DNA from: Brachypterus glaber
Lineage: Eukaryota > Arthropoda > Insecta > Coleoptera > Kateretidae
DNA length: 64,000 nt
Reading direction: 5' to 3'
Assembly (NCBI GenBank): GCA_958510825.1
Contig: OY294049.1
Coordinates: 8,184,001 to 8,248,000 of the forward strand
Part shown: one piece after another, positions 1 to 7,612 of the stretch
Layout: each line of letters starts with the position of its first letter
Numbering within the stretch: position 1 is the first letter of the stretch
The notes under the pieces: generated by a model
The model's database searches: none
Told to the model about the DNA's origin: nothing
What the model saw: only the letters and a program-made list of their open reading frames with translations
Position numbers and translations under genes: made by a program

Positions 1-168
1 GTTCCCTATTGGCCCTCACAGCCTTGGTTTCCCCTTTTCCAAAGATTATCTTCGAAAAATGATCTTTTGTACTTGGGTCCTGATGATAATTTGCTCCATT
101 CTTCTTTTAGAACCAAACATCCACAAGCGAAGCATCTTTCCCTGGTGGCAGGGAGATTATCCGCATGA
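1..168 (+). CDS. DIRS element 1: C-terminal end of RT/RNase H ORF (partial)
   Basis: The first 55 codons (frame 1, stop TGA at 166-168) match the C-terminus of the RT/RNase H ORF of the complete DIRS element downstream. Both carry a VP(Y/F)WPSQ(P/A)WFP-like start, then YLGP/YFGP and a final RLS motif just before the stop. The rest of this ORF lies left of the window. Its stop overlaps the first ATG of the recombinase ORF in an ATGA arrangement at 165-168. The assignment rests on direct comparison of the two elements in this window. Confidence 0.85.
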   Translation, partial: VPYWPSQPWFPLFQRLSSKNDLLYLGPDDNLLHSSFRTKHPQAKHLSLVAGRLSA

Positions 169-1127
169 GTTTTCTGGCACAGGGATATCCAGAAACATCA
201 ATTAGTACTCTAATGCATTCGATTTCCGAAGGAACCATAAAACAGTACAGCTGTGCATATAAGGAATGGTGGTTATACTGCAAAAAGAACAACATTAATG
301 TCTTCTCAGCTGAAGTTAATGAAATAACTGTTTTCTTGCAGGAGAAACTAAACAGTAATCGGAACAAGTATGGTTCTTTTAATTCCTATCGTTCTGCTTT
401 AAGTCTAATAATCCCTGATGTGGGCAAGGACCCAAGAATAAGAAGGTTTCTAAAAGGAGTGGCCAGAATAAGACCCCAAAGGCCTAAATATAATCTAACC
501 TGGGACCCCAAGATAGTGCTAGAGTTTATTACTTCTCTGGAGGAAGATAAGAATCTTTCGCTAAAACTTCTAACGGCTAAACTAGCCACATTACTTTTGT
601 TAACTACTGGCCATAGGCTTCAAACTATCAGTCTTATTAAGACTAAAAACATAATTATTACAGAGAATAATGTTCAGATATTTATTAGTAATAGGATCAA
701 GACCTCTGGTCCTGGTAGAGCACAACCATGCCTCCATATTCCTTTTTATCCAGAGAACCAAAAGCTATGTGTTGCAACAACAATTATTCATTATATAGAC
801 CAAACAATAGAAATTAGGCCTGAAGATCAGGAGTTTCTTTTCATAACCACAAGGGCTCCATACAACAGAGCTACGACACAAACCATTAGTCGATGGGTAA
901 AATTTATTTTAGGGAAGTCAGGTCTGGACACAAAGATTTTTACTACTCATACGACCAGACATGCATCAACTTCAGCTGCATCACGTGCCGGAGTATCTAT
1001 TGATCAAATTAAGAAGACAGCAGGTTGGACTGAGGAATCAGAGGTTTTCGCAACCTTCTATAATAGACCCATGACGTCTGATCCAACATTTTTTGCTAGG
1101 ACAATTCTGAGTTCTGCTCATAAATAA
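165..1127 (+). CDS. DIRS element 1 tyrosine recombinase (YR) ORF
   Basis: This 320-residue open frame encodes a tyrosine recombinase/integrase of the DIRS retrotransposon type, which integrates circular cDNA into target DNA instead of a DDE integrase. The active-site set is visible: Arg151 in GHRLQT, His262-x-x-Arg265 in HTTRHA, Trp288 in AGW and the nucleophile Tyr299 in FYNRP. The N-terminal half (TIKQYxCAxKxWWxxC, GSFNSYRSAL) resembles a SAM-like core-binding domain. It is homologous along its length to the second recombinase at 5162-6148. The ATG at 165 is the first in-frame ATG, but the frame is open and similar to element 2 upstream of it, so translation may start or shift in further upstream. 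Confidence 0.9.
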   Translation: MSFLAQGYPETSISTLMHSISEGTIKQYSCAYKEWWLYCKKNNINVFSAEVNEITVFLQEKLNSNRNKYGSFNSYRSALSLIIPDVGKDPRIRRFLKGVARIRPQRPKYNLTWDPKIVLEFITSLEEDKNLSLKLLTAKLATLLLLTTGHRLQTISLIKTKNIIITENNVQIFISNRIKTSGPGRAQPCLHIPFYPENQKLCVATTIIHYIDQTIEIRPEDQEFLFITTRAPYNRATTQTISRWVKFILGKSGLDTKIFTTHTTRHASTSAASRAGVSIDQIKKTAGWTEESEVFATFYNRPMTSDPTFFARTILSSAHK

Positions 1128-1330
1128 TCGATGGTTATTAAAGAAAAAAAAAAATACTTTCTATATAATAATAATTATATAGTACATTTATTATACTTTT
1201 AGTATATTTACATGTATTATTTAAGTTACAATACAATTAATAAAAACATTTTCGATGAAGTAAAACTAAAACTTATTAATAGACCTTATTAAAACTTATT
1301 AATAGTTTTTGTTTTACAACTTTAAATGAC

Positions 1331-1453
1331 TACAAGTGTTATAAAAGTGATTAGAGGAAAAGGCACCTCCTTATATAATTGAACGATCAAACGAACTTAC
1401 CTGTGAAGTTCGATCGTAATTATATAGAGGTGCCTTTTCCGAATAATCACTTT
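1331..1453 (+). repeat. DIRS element 1 internal complementary region (ICR1)
   Basis: This hairpin-rich block follows the recombinase ORF. Its second half (about 1379-1453) is the exact reverse complement of 7276-7347, the right end of element 1. Its first half should mirror the element's left end, which is outside the window. In DIRS elements the ICR is a fused complement of both outer ends and is thought to template circle closure. The block also preserves, on its minus strand, the uninterrupted target sequence into which element 2 inserted (GTGATTATTCGG). Confidence 0.85.
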
Positions 1454-1594
1454 CCCACCCAGCCCTAAAAGGATTTTTTGTTCCCAGTTTTTACGAAAAT
1501 GTTTAACTTTAAAATTATGAAGTTGGCAACGAGAACGCGCATTGGTATCCCTTAGTAGGTATCATAGAAAACTTTTTATTTTTACTTTAAATAT

Positions 1595-1648
1595 GTGGCG
1601 CCATCTAGCACCGAACAGCGGTACTACAAGTGTTATAAAAGTGATTAT
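1595..1648 (+). repeat. DIRS element 1 right terminal repeat, inner part
   Basis: The sequence GGCGCCATCTAG through GTGATTAT is the element 1 counterpart of the element 2 terminal repeat (GCGCCCTCTAG...). It is cut at 1644-1648 (ATTAT) by element 2 and resumes at 7278-7347. ICR1 confirms that the two parts were once contiguous. Confidence 0.8.
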
Positions 1649-1785
1649 GATCGAGCTTCATTCTTCGTAGATTACTTTACTAAGTAGTACCGCTAGTTCC
1701 CACTAGAGGGCGCACGACGTTTAAAAAGACAAAATACTGTATTACCTACAGTCACCTATATAGATACCTGACTTACCAACCTCAT
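1644..1785 (+). repeat. DIRS element 2 left inverted terminal repeat
   Basis: It is the reverse complement of 7101-7205 in its inner part (CCACTAGAGGGCGCACGACG and following). The outermost ~25 bases differ from the right repeat, as is normal for DIRS, and are found complemented in the ICR at 6841 onward. Confidence 0.88.
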
Positions 1786-1881
1786 TACGCTTTTTCGTGC
1801 TGGAAGGTAAACGACGTAATTTTTGACATTTGTAAGTATTTCTGTTTATTATACCTTTTTTTCAGGATTTTCTTATTTAGG

Positions 1882-3309
1882 ATGGGTAAAAAAAGGAAGA
1901 ACTTATCGAGTGATGATAGGAGTGCTTCTCGGAGCAGGTCCTTTTCACCTAAACAAAAACGACGCCATGTGGCGTCATATGGGTCAAAAGAAGCTAGACG
2001 TGACCGAAGTCCAAAAAGAGGCTCGGCTCGAGGTAGCTCTGACCAATATTATGCTCGATATAAACATTTTTCTAAAGGTAGACACCCTAGGGGCCGTGAT
2101 CGAGGTCCATCTAGAGACTCGGCCGTAGGCTCTAAGGATCGATGTCGCTCCCGATCTAGACGTCATTCTAAAAGAAGGCATGTTAAGAGCCCCCCTAGGG
2201 GTCGTGACCGAAGTCCGTCCAGAGGCTCGGCTAACCAAAACTATAAAATGCCTTCACGGCATTATAGCAATAGGCGGCGTCGCCGGTACAAACATTCTAA
2301 GAGCAGTTCTAAAGAAAACGATGAGCGCAGTCCTCAGAGGCGGCGTCACCGTTATAGTAGCTCTAGTTCGGGCTCCGATTCTGAACAAAGCAACGCCCGA
2401 AGCCCAGTAAGACGTCTGCGTCATTTTGGGAAGCGGGGCCATAGTGCGGAGGGTTCAGTAGGTACTACGGCTAGTAAATCGGAGTCTAGTCCTATGATTG
2501 AGATTGAATGTGCTAATATTGAAAAGGAAGTCCTTGAGTTTTTGGGAGAGGACCCAGAGGCACAATCAATTGAAAAAATTGAATTAAATATTCAGGTTGT
2601 ATCTAGGTGGAAAAAGGTACTGGAAAAAGGTTTAGACCAAAAACTTAAAGATGATCTTATTAAAAAATACCCAACTCCTGTAAATTGTCAAGGTTTGGGT
2701 TCTCCTGAGCTAAACCCCGAAATTGCTCAAGCCATCTCTCAGGTCTCTCAACGTAGAGACCAGTACCAGGCTTTGGAACAAAATCAATTGGGTGCGGCTT
2801 TGACAGCTATGGGCCTAGCCTTAGATTTTATTTTAAAAGACAAGGAGGTTTGTGCCAATATTTTACCTAGTTTGTCAGATGCTACTAAGCTTCTTACTGA
2901 TTTGCATTTTCAAAAGTCAAAAAGCCGTAGAAATATGATCACTCCACAATTAAATAAAAATATTAAGCATGTAGCAATTTCTGGTGAAATTGATAAATAT
3001 TTGTTTGGGGTTGACTTTAATGAACGTTGTAAAACACAAAAGGAATTGGACAAGGCAAGCAGGGATATTAAACCTGTAGCACCCATGTTAAAACAAAAGG
3101 ACGTAAGTCTTAAAAAAGAGGGTACCGGTACTTTAAACCGGTCAGGCCCGAACCGTTCTTGGAGGGGAACGGGACGCATAGGGCAGACCTTCTACAAACC
3201 AAACAACCAGATATCAACATCGCAGAGGCGTTACAAGCCCCAGAGGCAATACAAACAGACCTCTCAAAATCAGACCTCACAAAGGACCCGATACAATTAT
3301 CGCAACTAA
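1882..3309 (+). CDS. DIRS element 2 Gag-like ORF1 with SR-rich N-terminus
   Basis: This 475-residue frame starts at the ATG at 1882, just downstream of the left terminal repeat. Residues ~1-200 are a striking Arg/Ser-rich domain (SRSRSFSP, RDRSPSRGSA, SSSSSGSDSE) with an imperfectly repeated ~30-40 residue unit. Residues ~200-380 are an acidic and helical region, and the C-terminus is basic and polar (QTSQNQTSQR). Its position identifies it as the Gag-like nucleic-acid-binding protein of a DIRS element. The RS domain resembles those of splicing SR proteins. It overlaps the RT ORF by about 150 bases in another frame. Confidence 0.8.
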   Translation: MGKKRKNLSSDDRSASRSRSFSPKQKRRHVASYGSKEARRDRSPKRGSARGSSDQYYARYKHFSKGRHPRGRDRGPSRDSAVGSKDRCRSRSRRHSKRRHVKSPPRGRDRSPSRGSANQNYKMPSRHYSNRRRRRYKHSKSSSKENDERSPQRRRHRYSSSSSGSDSEQSNARSPVRRLRHFGKRGHSAEGSVGTTASKSESSPMIEIECANIEKEVLEFLGEDPEAQSIEKIELNIQVVSRWKKVLEKGLDQKLKDDLIKKYPTPVNCQGLGSPELNPEIAQAISQVSQRRDQYQALEQNQLGAALTAMGLALDFILKDKEVCANILPSLSDATKLLTDLHFQKSKSRRNMITPQLNKNIKHVAISGEIDKYLFGVDFNERCKTQKELDKASRDIKPVAPMLKQKDVSLKKEGTGTLNRSGPNRSWRGTGRIGQTFYKPNNQISTSQRRYKPQRQYKQTSQNQTSQRTRYNYRN

Positions 3310-5195
3310 ATAAAGTAAGTATAAAAAATATAGCTGGTAGGCTTAAAAATTATAGACCCTCCTGGGAAAAGCTTAAGGTGGGACAACCTATATTAAGGTG
3401 GATATCTGGCTACAAGATACCATTTATAAATAAAGTAGTCGCAAATTTGTCCACCGCCACTCAGCTTCCTAAGGAGGATAAACCCTTTATTGACGAGGCG
3501 ATAGATGAGCTTATAAAAATTGGGGCAATTAATAAATGTAAGCCAGTCAAGGGACAATTTTTATCCCCTTGTTTTTTAGTAAATAAATCTAACGGTAAGA
3601 AACGATTCATACTAAATCTTAAAAAATTAAATAGTTACATAAAGCAGACTCACTTTAAGATGGATGACTGGAGAACAGTCGCCAAGCTTATCCAGAAGGA
3701 TTCTTACATGACAACCATAGACTTAAGGGACGCATATTTTTTAATACCGTTACATAAGAATTTTAGAAAATATTTTCGTTTTAGGATTAAAAACATAATG
3801 TACGAATTTACATGTCTTTGTTTCGGACTTTGTGTGGCCCCTTATGTTTATAGTAAGATCATGAAACCAGTGGTTTCTTCTCTCCATAGATCAAATATAA
3901 TATGTTGTAACTATTTGGATGATTTTATTATCTTTGGTGATACAGAAAATGAATGTAGAAAGAACGTTAATTTTACAATTAACTTTCTTCAGTCATTAGG
4001 TTTTTTAATTAATTTTGAAAAGAGTTGCTTAACACCTAGCAAACATTGCAAGTTTTTGGGTTTCATTTTCAATTCTGACAAGTTAACGTTAGAATTACCC
4101 ATTGATAAAAGGAGTAAAGTAATAAAAGTATTACATTCTTTTAAGAAAATGAAAACATGTAAAATAAAATTTTTTGCACAATTAATTGGTATGCTTGTAT
4201 CTACTTTACCGACAATCAAGTACGGTTTGCTCTACATTAAAAATTTAGAAAGGGAGAAAATAAGAGCTCTTGGTAAGGCAAATTATGATTACAACAAGAG
4301 TATGGTCATAGACCATACTAGCATCAAAGAGGATATTGAATGGTGGTGTCAAAAGATCCCTTTTGCATGTCAAACTATTAAAGATGATTCTTATGCTTTA
4401 GAATTTTATACCGATAGCTCCTTAACAGGTTGGGGGGCATACTCTCGGGGGGAGGAAACCCATGGTTGGTGGGATTACCGCCAATCGCTTATGCATATCA
4501 ATTATTTGGAACTATTGGCAGCTTTCTATGGTCTAAAATGTTTTGTAAACAATAAGTTTTATAACTCCAATATTTTGCTAAGGATGGATAACACAACGGC
4601 CATTTCTTACATAAACAGAATGGGCAGTATAAAGCATAAGAAGTTAAATGCTCTCACAAGGGAAATTTGGCAATGGTGTGAACAAAGAAATATTTTAATT
4701 CATGCATCTTATGTTTCGACTAGTAATAATTTAGCAGATAAAAGTTCTAGGATTATTTCTCAGGACACTGAATGGGAGCTAAACTCAGGTATTTTTAATG
4801 AAATAAAAAGTTGTTTTGGTGATCCTGAGATTGATCTGTTTGCTACTAATATTAATAGAAAATGTAAAAAATACATTTCGTTATGTAAAGATCCAGACTG
4901 TGTGGCTGTGGACGCCTTTACAGTCTCTTGGTCTTCATTTTTCTTCTATGCTTTTCCGCCATTCTGTTTAATTTTAAGAGTACTAAAAAAGATTATAAAT
5001 GACAAAGCAAATGGATTAGTTGTGGTACCCTTTTGGCCTTCTCAGGCTTTTTTCCCAATTTTTAAGAAGCTCATGGTAGGGGAACCCCTTTACTTCGGTC
5101 CAAACAATAACCTTGTTTCTTCTCCTTTCAGAGAGACTTTTCCCCTAAAAATTACCCTGGTGTGCGCGAGGCTATCAGGCAAGCATACAGATTAA
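3159..5195 (+). CDS. DIRS element 2 reverse transcriptase / RNase H ORF
   Basis: This open frame of up to 678 residues copies element RNA into DNA and degrades the template. The RT domain has TTIDLRDAYF, CFGLCVAPY and the catalytic YLDD at about residues 252-255. RNase H follows with Asp419 (YTDSS), Glu451 (YLELLAAF), Asp477 (RMDNTTA) and Asp527 (NLADKSSR). A conserved tail (DLFATxxNxKC, FPPFCLI, VVPFWPSQ) follows and is shared with element 1. The listed 5' boundary is only a TTG. The first ATG is deep inside the RT domain, so expression probably depends on -1 frameshifting from Gag or on another non-AUG route. Confidence 0.92.
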   Translation: MEGNGTHRADLLQTKQPDINIAEALQAPEAIQTDLSKSDLTKDPIQLSQLNKVSIKNIAGRLKNYRPSWEKLKVGQPILRWISGYKIPFINKVVANLSTATQLPKEDKPFIDEAIDELIKIGAINKCKPVKGQFLSPCFLVNKSNGKKRFILNLKKLNSYIKQTHFKMDDWRTVAKLIQKDSYMTTIDLRDAYFLIPLHKNFRKYFRFRIKNIMYEFTCLCFGLCVAPYVYSKIMKPVVSSLHRSNIICCNYLDDFIIFGDTENECRKNVNFTINFLQSLGFLINFEKSCLTPSKHCKFLGFIFNSDKLTLELPIDKRSKVIKVLHSFKKMKTCKIKFFAQLIGMLVSTLPTIKYGLLYIKNLEREKIRALGKANYDYNKSMVIDHTSIKEDIEWWCQKIPFACQTIKDDSYALEFYTDSSLTGWGAYSRGEETHGWWDYRQSLMHINYLELLAAFYGLKCFVNNKFYNSNILLRMDNTTAISYINRMGSIKHKKLNALTREIWQWCEQRNILIHASYVSTSNNLADKSSRIISQDTEWELNSGIFNEIKSCFGDPEIDLFATNINRKCKKYISLCKDPDCVAVDAFTVSWSSFFFYAFPPFCLILRVLKKIINDKANGLVVVPFWPSQAFFPIFKKLMVGEPLYFGPNNNLVSSPFRETFPLKITLVCARLSGKHTD

Positions 5196-6148
5196 AAGAC
5201 CTACCGGAGGAATCCTTGGAAGTAATTTTAAGTTCATTATCAGAGTCAACCATAAAACAGTATAACTGTGCTCTTAAAAGTTGGTGGTTGTTTTGTGGAA
5301 AAAAGCGTTATTCAGTTTTTGAAGCAAAAGCACCAGAGGTAATAACTTTTCTTCAAGAACAATTTGATTCAAAAGCTTTTCAATATGGATCCTTTAATAG
5401 CTATAGGTCAGCTTTGGCTTTAATACTTTCAGGAGATATAGGTAATGATTATAGAGTAAAGAGATACATTAAGGGAATTTCTCGCTTACGTCCTCAGAAA
5501 CCAAAATATAGTTTTATATGGGACACTCAAGTATTACTTAAACATCTGGAAGTGTTATACCCAAATGATGAACTACCACTGGAATTTTTAACTAAAAAAG
5601 TTGCTGCATTATTAGCTCTGGTAACTGCTCATAGACTGCAGACACTTGCTTCAATTAAAGTAGAAAATGTGATTTTTCTTGAAGATGGAAGTGTAAATAT
5701 CTTTATTTCAGATAAAATAAAAACAACTGCTCCAGGGAGATTCCAACCATGTTTACAATTTTCCACATTTGAAGACAACCCTGCTCTCTGTGTAGTAAAT
5801 GCTCTTAAAGAATATATATCCAGAACTATTCATTTAAGAACTAATTGCCAAAATAATTTGTTTATATCTTTTGTTCCTCCACACAATCAGGTTACATCTC
5901 AAACGATTAGTGGATGGTTAAAAGTAATTCTAAAAGACGCAGGGATAGACACATGTACATTTTCAGGGTATTCGACAAGACATGCAGCGGTTTCAGCAGC
6001 CGGCAAAAAAGGTGTCTCTATAGATGTGATTAGAAAGACAGCAGGGTGGTCAGAAAACTCAAATATGTTCGCCAGGTTTTATAACAGGCCTATAATTAAA
6101 AGCTCTGCCCATTTTGCTGAGGCAATTTTGAAAGGGAACAAAGAATGA
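5162..6148 (+). CDS. DIRS element 2 tyrosine recombinase ORF (catalytic His replaced by Tyr)
   Basis: The frame is about 328 residues, homologous to 165-1127. Counting from the GTG at 5162, Arg158 (AHRLQT), Arg273, the AGW motif and the nucleophile Tyr307 (FYNRP) are present. The expected His of HxxR is Tyr270 (YSTRHA, codon TAT at 5969), whereas element 1 has CAT. The ORF overlaps the RT ORF by 34 bases in the -1 frame and has no ATG near its start. Apart from His-to-Tyr the frame is intact, so the element looks young but may be recombination-impaired. Confidence 0.9.
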   Translation: MREAIRQAYRLKDLPEESLEVILSSLSESTIKQYNCALKSWWLFCGKKRYSVFEAKAPEVITFLQEQFDSKAFQYGSFNSYRSALALILSGDIGNDYRVKRYIKGISRLRPQKPKYSFIWDTQVLLKHLEVLYPNDELPLEFLTKKVAALLALVTAHRLQTLASIKVENVIFLEDGSVNIFISDKIKTTAPGRFQPCLQFSTFEDNPALCVVNALKEYISRTIHLRTNCQNNLFISFVPPHNQVTSQTISGWLKVILKDAGIDTCTFSGYSTRHAAVSAAGKKGVSIDVIRKTAGWSENSNMFARFYNRPIIKSSAHFAEAILKGNKE

Positions 6149-6840
6149 CGGAAATATATGTTTGGTATTGGGGAAAAATTTAGATCTAAGTATACTTACC
6201 TTTTTATTTTCTTTTGTATGCAGTTTGATACTTACCTTTATGATTTTTTAGTTATCTTTTATATACTTTAAACAATAATTATATATCTCTATAATCTCTA
6301 TAGATATAATTATCATTATCTGAAGATTATTGTTTCTTTTACATAATTATGTAAAAAAAAAAAAAAAAAAAAATATATATATTATAAACTCAAAATAAAA
6401 CGCATGTTGTAAGTTTTAAAATTTATTTGAATGAAAAGAAAATAATGGCAATAATAGCATATTAGGTTATTAATATTACAATAAACAATGTATAGGTGTG
6501 TGTACATATGTATGCATATATGCACATATACTTGAGTACCACCAAAGTGTATTTACAGGGGTAAATACACTCTGTAAGTACTAAGAATTACAATAGAATA
6601 TTGTGTTTTCTCTGTTTGTGTGTGGACTCTTGCGTATACGCTATGCGTACGGGATTACATGTAGCTTGCTACATGGCACGTGCCATGTAGCACACGTACG
6701 TGTGTTGTAGGTACAGACTTATGTAAATAAGAATGTATATACAAATAATAATAGCAATAATGTAATTTTAGTATTGTATATTATACTGATGTTGCATTCT
6801 ACCAAAAAAAAAAAAAAAAAAAAATCCTTGGCTCTAAACA
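6149..6840. other. DIRS element 2 3' noncoding region with poly-A tracts and perfect palindromes
   Basis: There is no ORF. The region holds two A-runs (about 6352-6373 and 6803-6823), a hairpin TGTATTTACAGG/GTAAATACAC near 6548, and a run of exact palindromes at 6630-6705, including a 24-base one at 6668-6691 centred on GGCACGTGCC and CACACGTACGTGTG at 6691-6704. Confidence 0.7.
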
Positions 6841-6953
6841 ACTACTTAGTAAAGTAATCTACGAAGAATGAAGCTCGATCATAATTATAAGATCAAACGA
6901 ACTTGTGAAGTTCGATCATAATTATGAGAAGAGCTTCATTCGAGTAGATTACT
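6841..6953 (+). repeat. DIRS element 2 internal complementary region (ICR2)
   Basis: The first part (to about 6890) is the reverse complement of the extreme left end of element 2 (1648-1690). The second part is the reverse complement of its extreme right end (7205-7282). The junction reads CTCGATCATAATTATAAGATC-like, exactly what the complement of a right-end/left-end circle junction should be. Both this block and ICR1 are followed by CCCACCCAG. Confidence 0.9.
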
Positions 6954-7100
6954 TCCCACCCAGGATTCTTTTGTTTTACCAAGGTCTTCTGACCTTTATT
7001 TAAAAAAAAAAAAAAAAGAATCAATACTTAATAATATATTTTACCCATCCCTGATTTTCAGATTTTGTTTTTGTTTGTTTTATTTGAACTCTAAACTTAA

Positions 7101-7282
7101 ATGAGGTTGGTAAGTCAGGTATCTATATAGGTGACTGTAGGTAATACAGTATTTTGTCTTTTTAAACGTCGTGCGCCCTCTAGTGGGAACTAGCGGTACT
7201 ACTTAGTAAAGTAATCTACTCGAATGAAGCTCTTCTCATAATTATGATCGAACTTCACAAGTTCGTTTGATCTTATAATTAT
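7101..7282 (+). repeat. DIRS element 2 right inverted terminal repeat
   Basis: The inner part (7101-7205) is complementary to 1671-1785. The outer ~75 bases are unique to the right end and are mirrored only in ICR2. It ends at ATTAT (7278-7282). Confidence 0.88.
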
Positions 7283-7347
7283 TCGGAAAAGGCACCTCTA
7301 TATAATTACGATCGAACTTCACAGGTAAGTTCGTTTGATCGTTCAAT
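7278..7347 (+). repeat. DIRS element 1 right terminal repeat, outer part
   Basis: This is the continuation of 1595-1648 after removal of element 2. It matches the reverse complement of ICR1 (about 1379-1446) base for base as far as GTTCAAT at 7341-7347, where similarity stops. That marks the right end of element 1. Confidence 0.85.
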
Positions 7348-7600
7348 CTACGTATTCGCGTGAACCAAAAAGTGAACCTAATTCATAGTCTACTATGATT
7401 AAAGCAAATTAAATGCAATCCGCAATGCATATGTGAAGTTAGCTGGATTGGTAAAAACTAAGTTAAAAAATCCCTAAATCCAGAATTTTTTTGACGGTAT
7501 GTTATGAAGTGTCAAATAGAATGTGATTATTTTGAATTTTCCGTTGTAAATTGTATTTGTGCTGGTTAAACTTATACGGATTTATATTAATTATTCAGAT
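7348..7600. other. Unassigned AT-rich spacer
   Basis: This is flanking DNA between the DIRS nest and the truncated non-LTR element. No coding or repeat structure is recognised. Confidence 0.5.
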
Positions 7601-7612
7601 AATGGTATTTAA

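Larger units (their letters stand above)
1644..7282 (+). mobile_element. Complete DIRS-type retrotransposon (element 2), nested in element 1
   Basis: The parts are, in order: left inverted terminal repeat 1644-1785, Gag-like ORF 1882-3309, RT/RNase H ORF to 5195, recombinase ORF to 6148, noncoding 3' region, ICR 6841-6953 and right terminal repeat 7101-7282. Inverted terminal repeats plus an ICR place it with DIRS rather than Ngaro/PAT, which have split direct repeats. Both boundaries carry ATTAT (1644-1648 and 7278-7282). The flanks join to a sequence preserved in ICR1, so insertion left no longer target duplication, as expected for recombinase-mediated integration. I see no Dam-like methyltransferase DPPY motif. 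All three ORFs are open, so the insertion is young. Confidence 0.9.

Noticed and set aside
1823..2410. Alternative frames in the Gag region
   Set aside because: They are shadows caused by the repetitive Arg/Ser codon pattern of the real frame.
3310..5195. Dam-like methyltransferase domain in the DIRS RT ORF
   Set aside because: The FPPF motif after RNase H is superficially similar, but no DPPY/NPPY motif or glycine-rich loop is visible and the ORF is too short.
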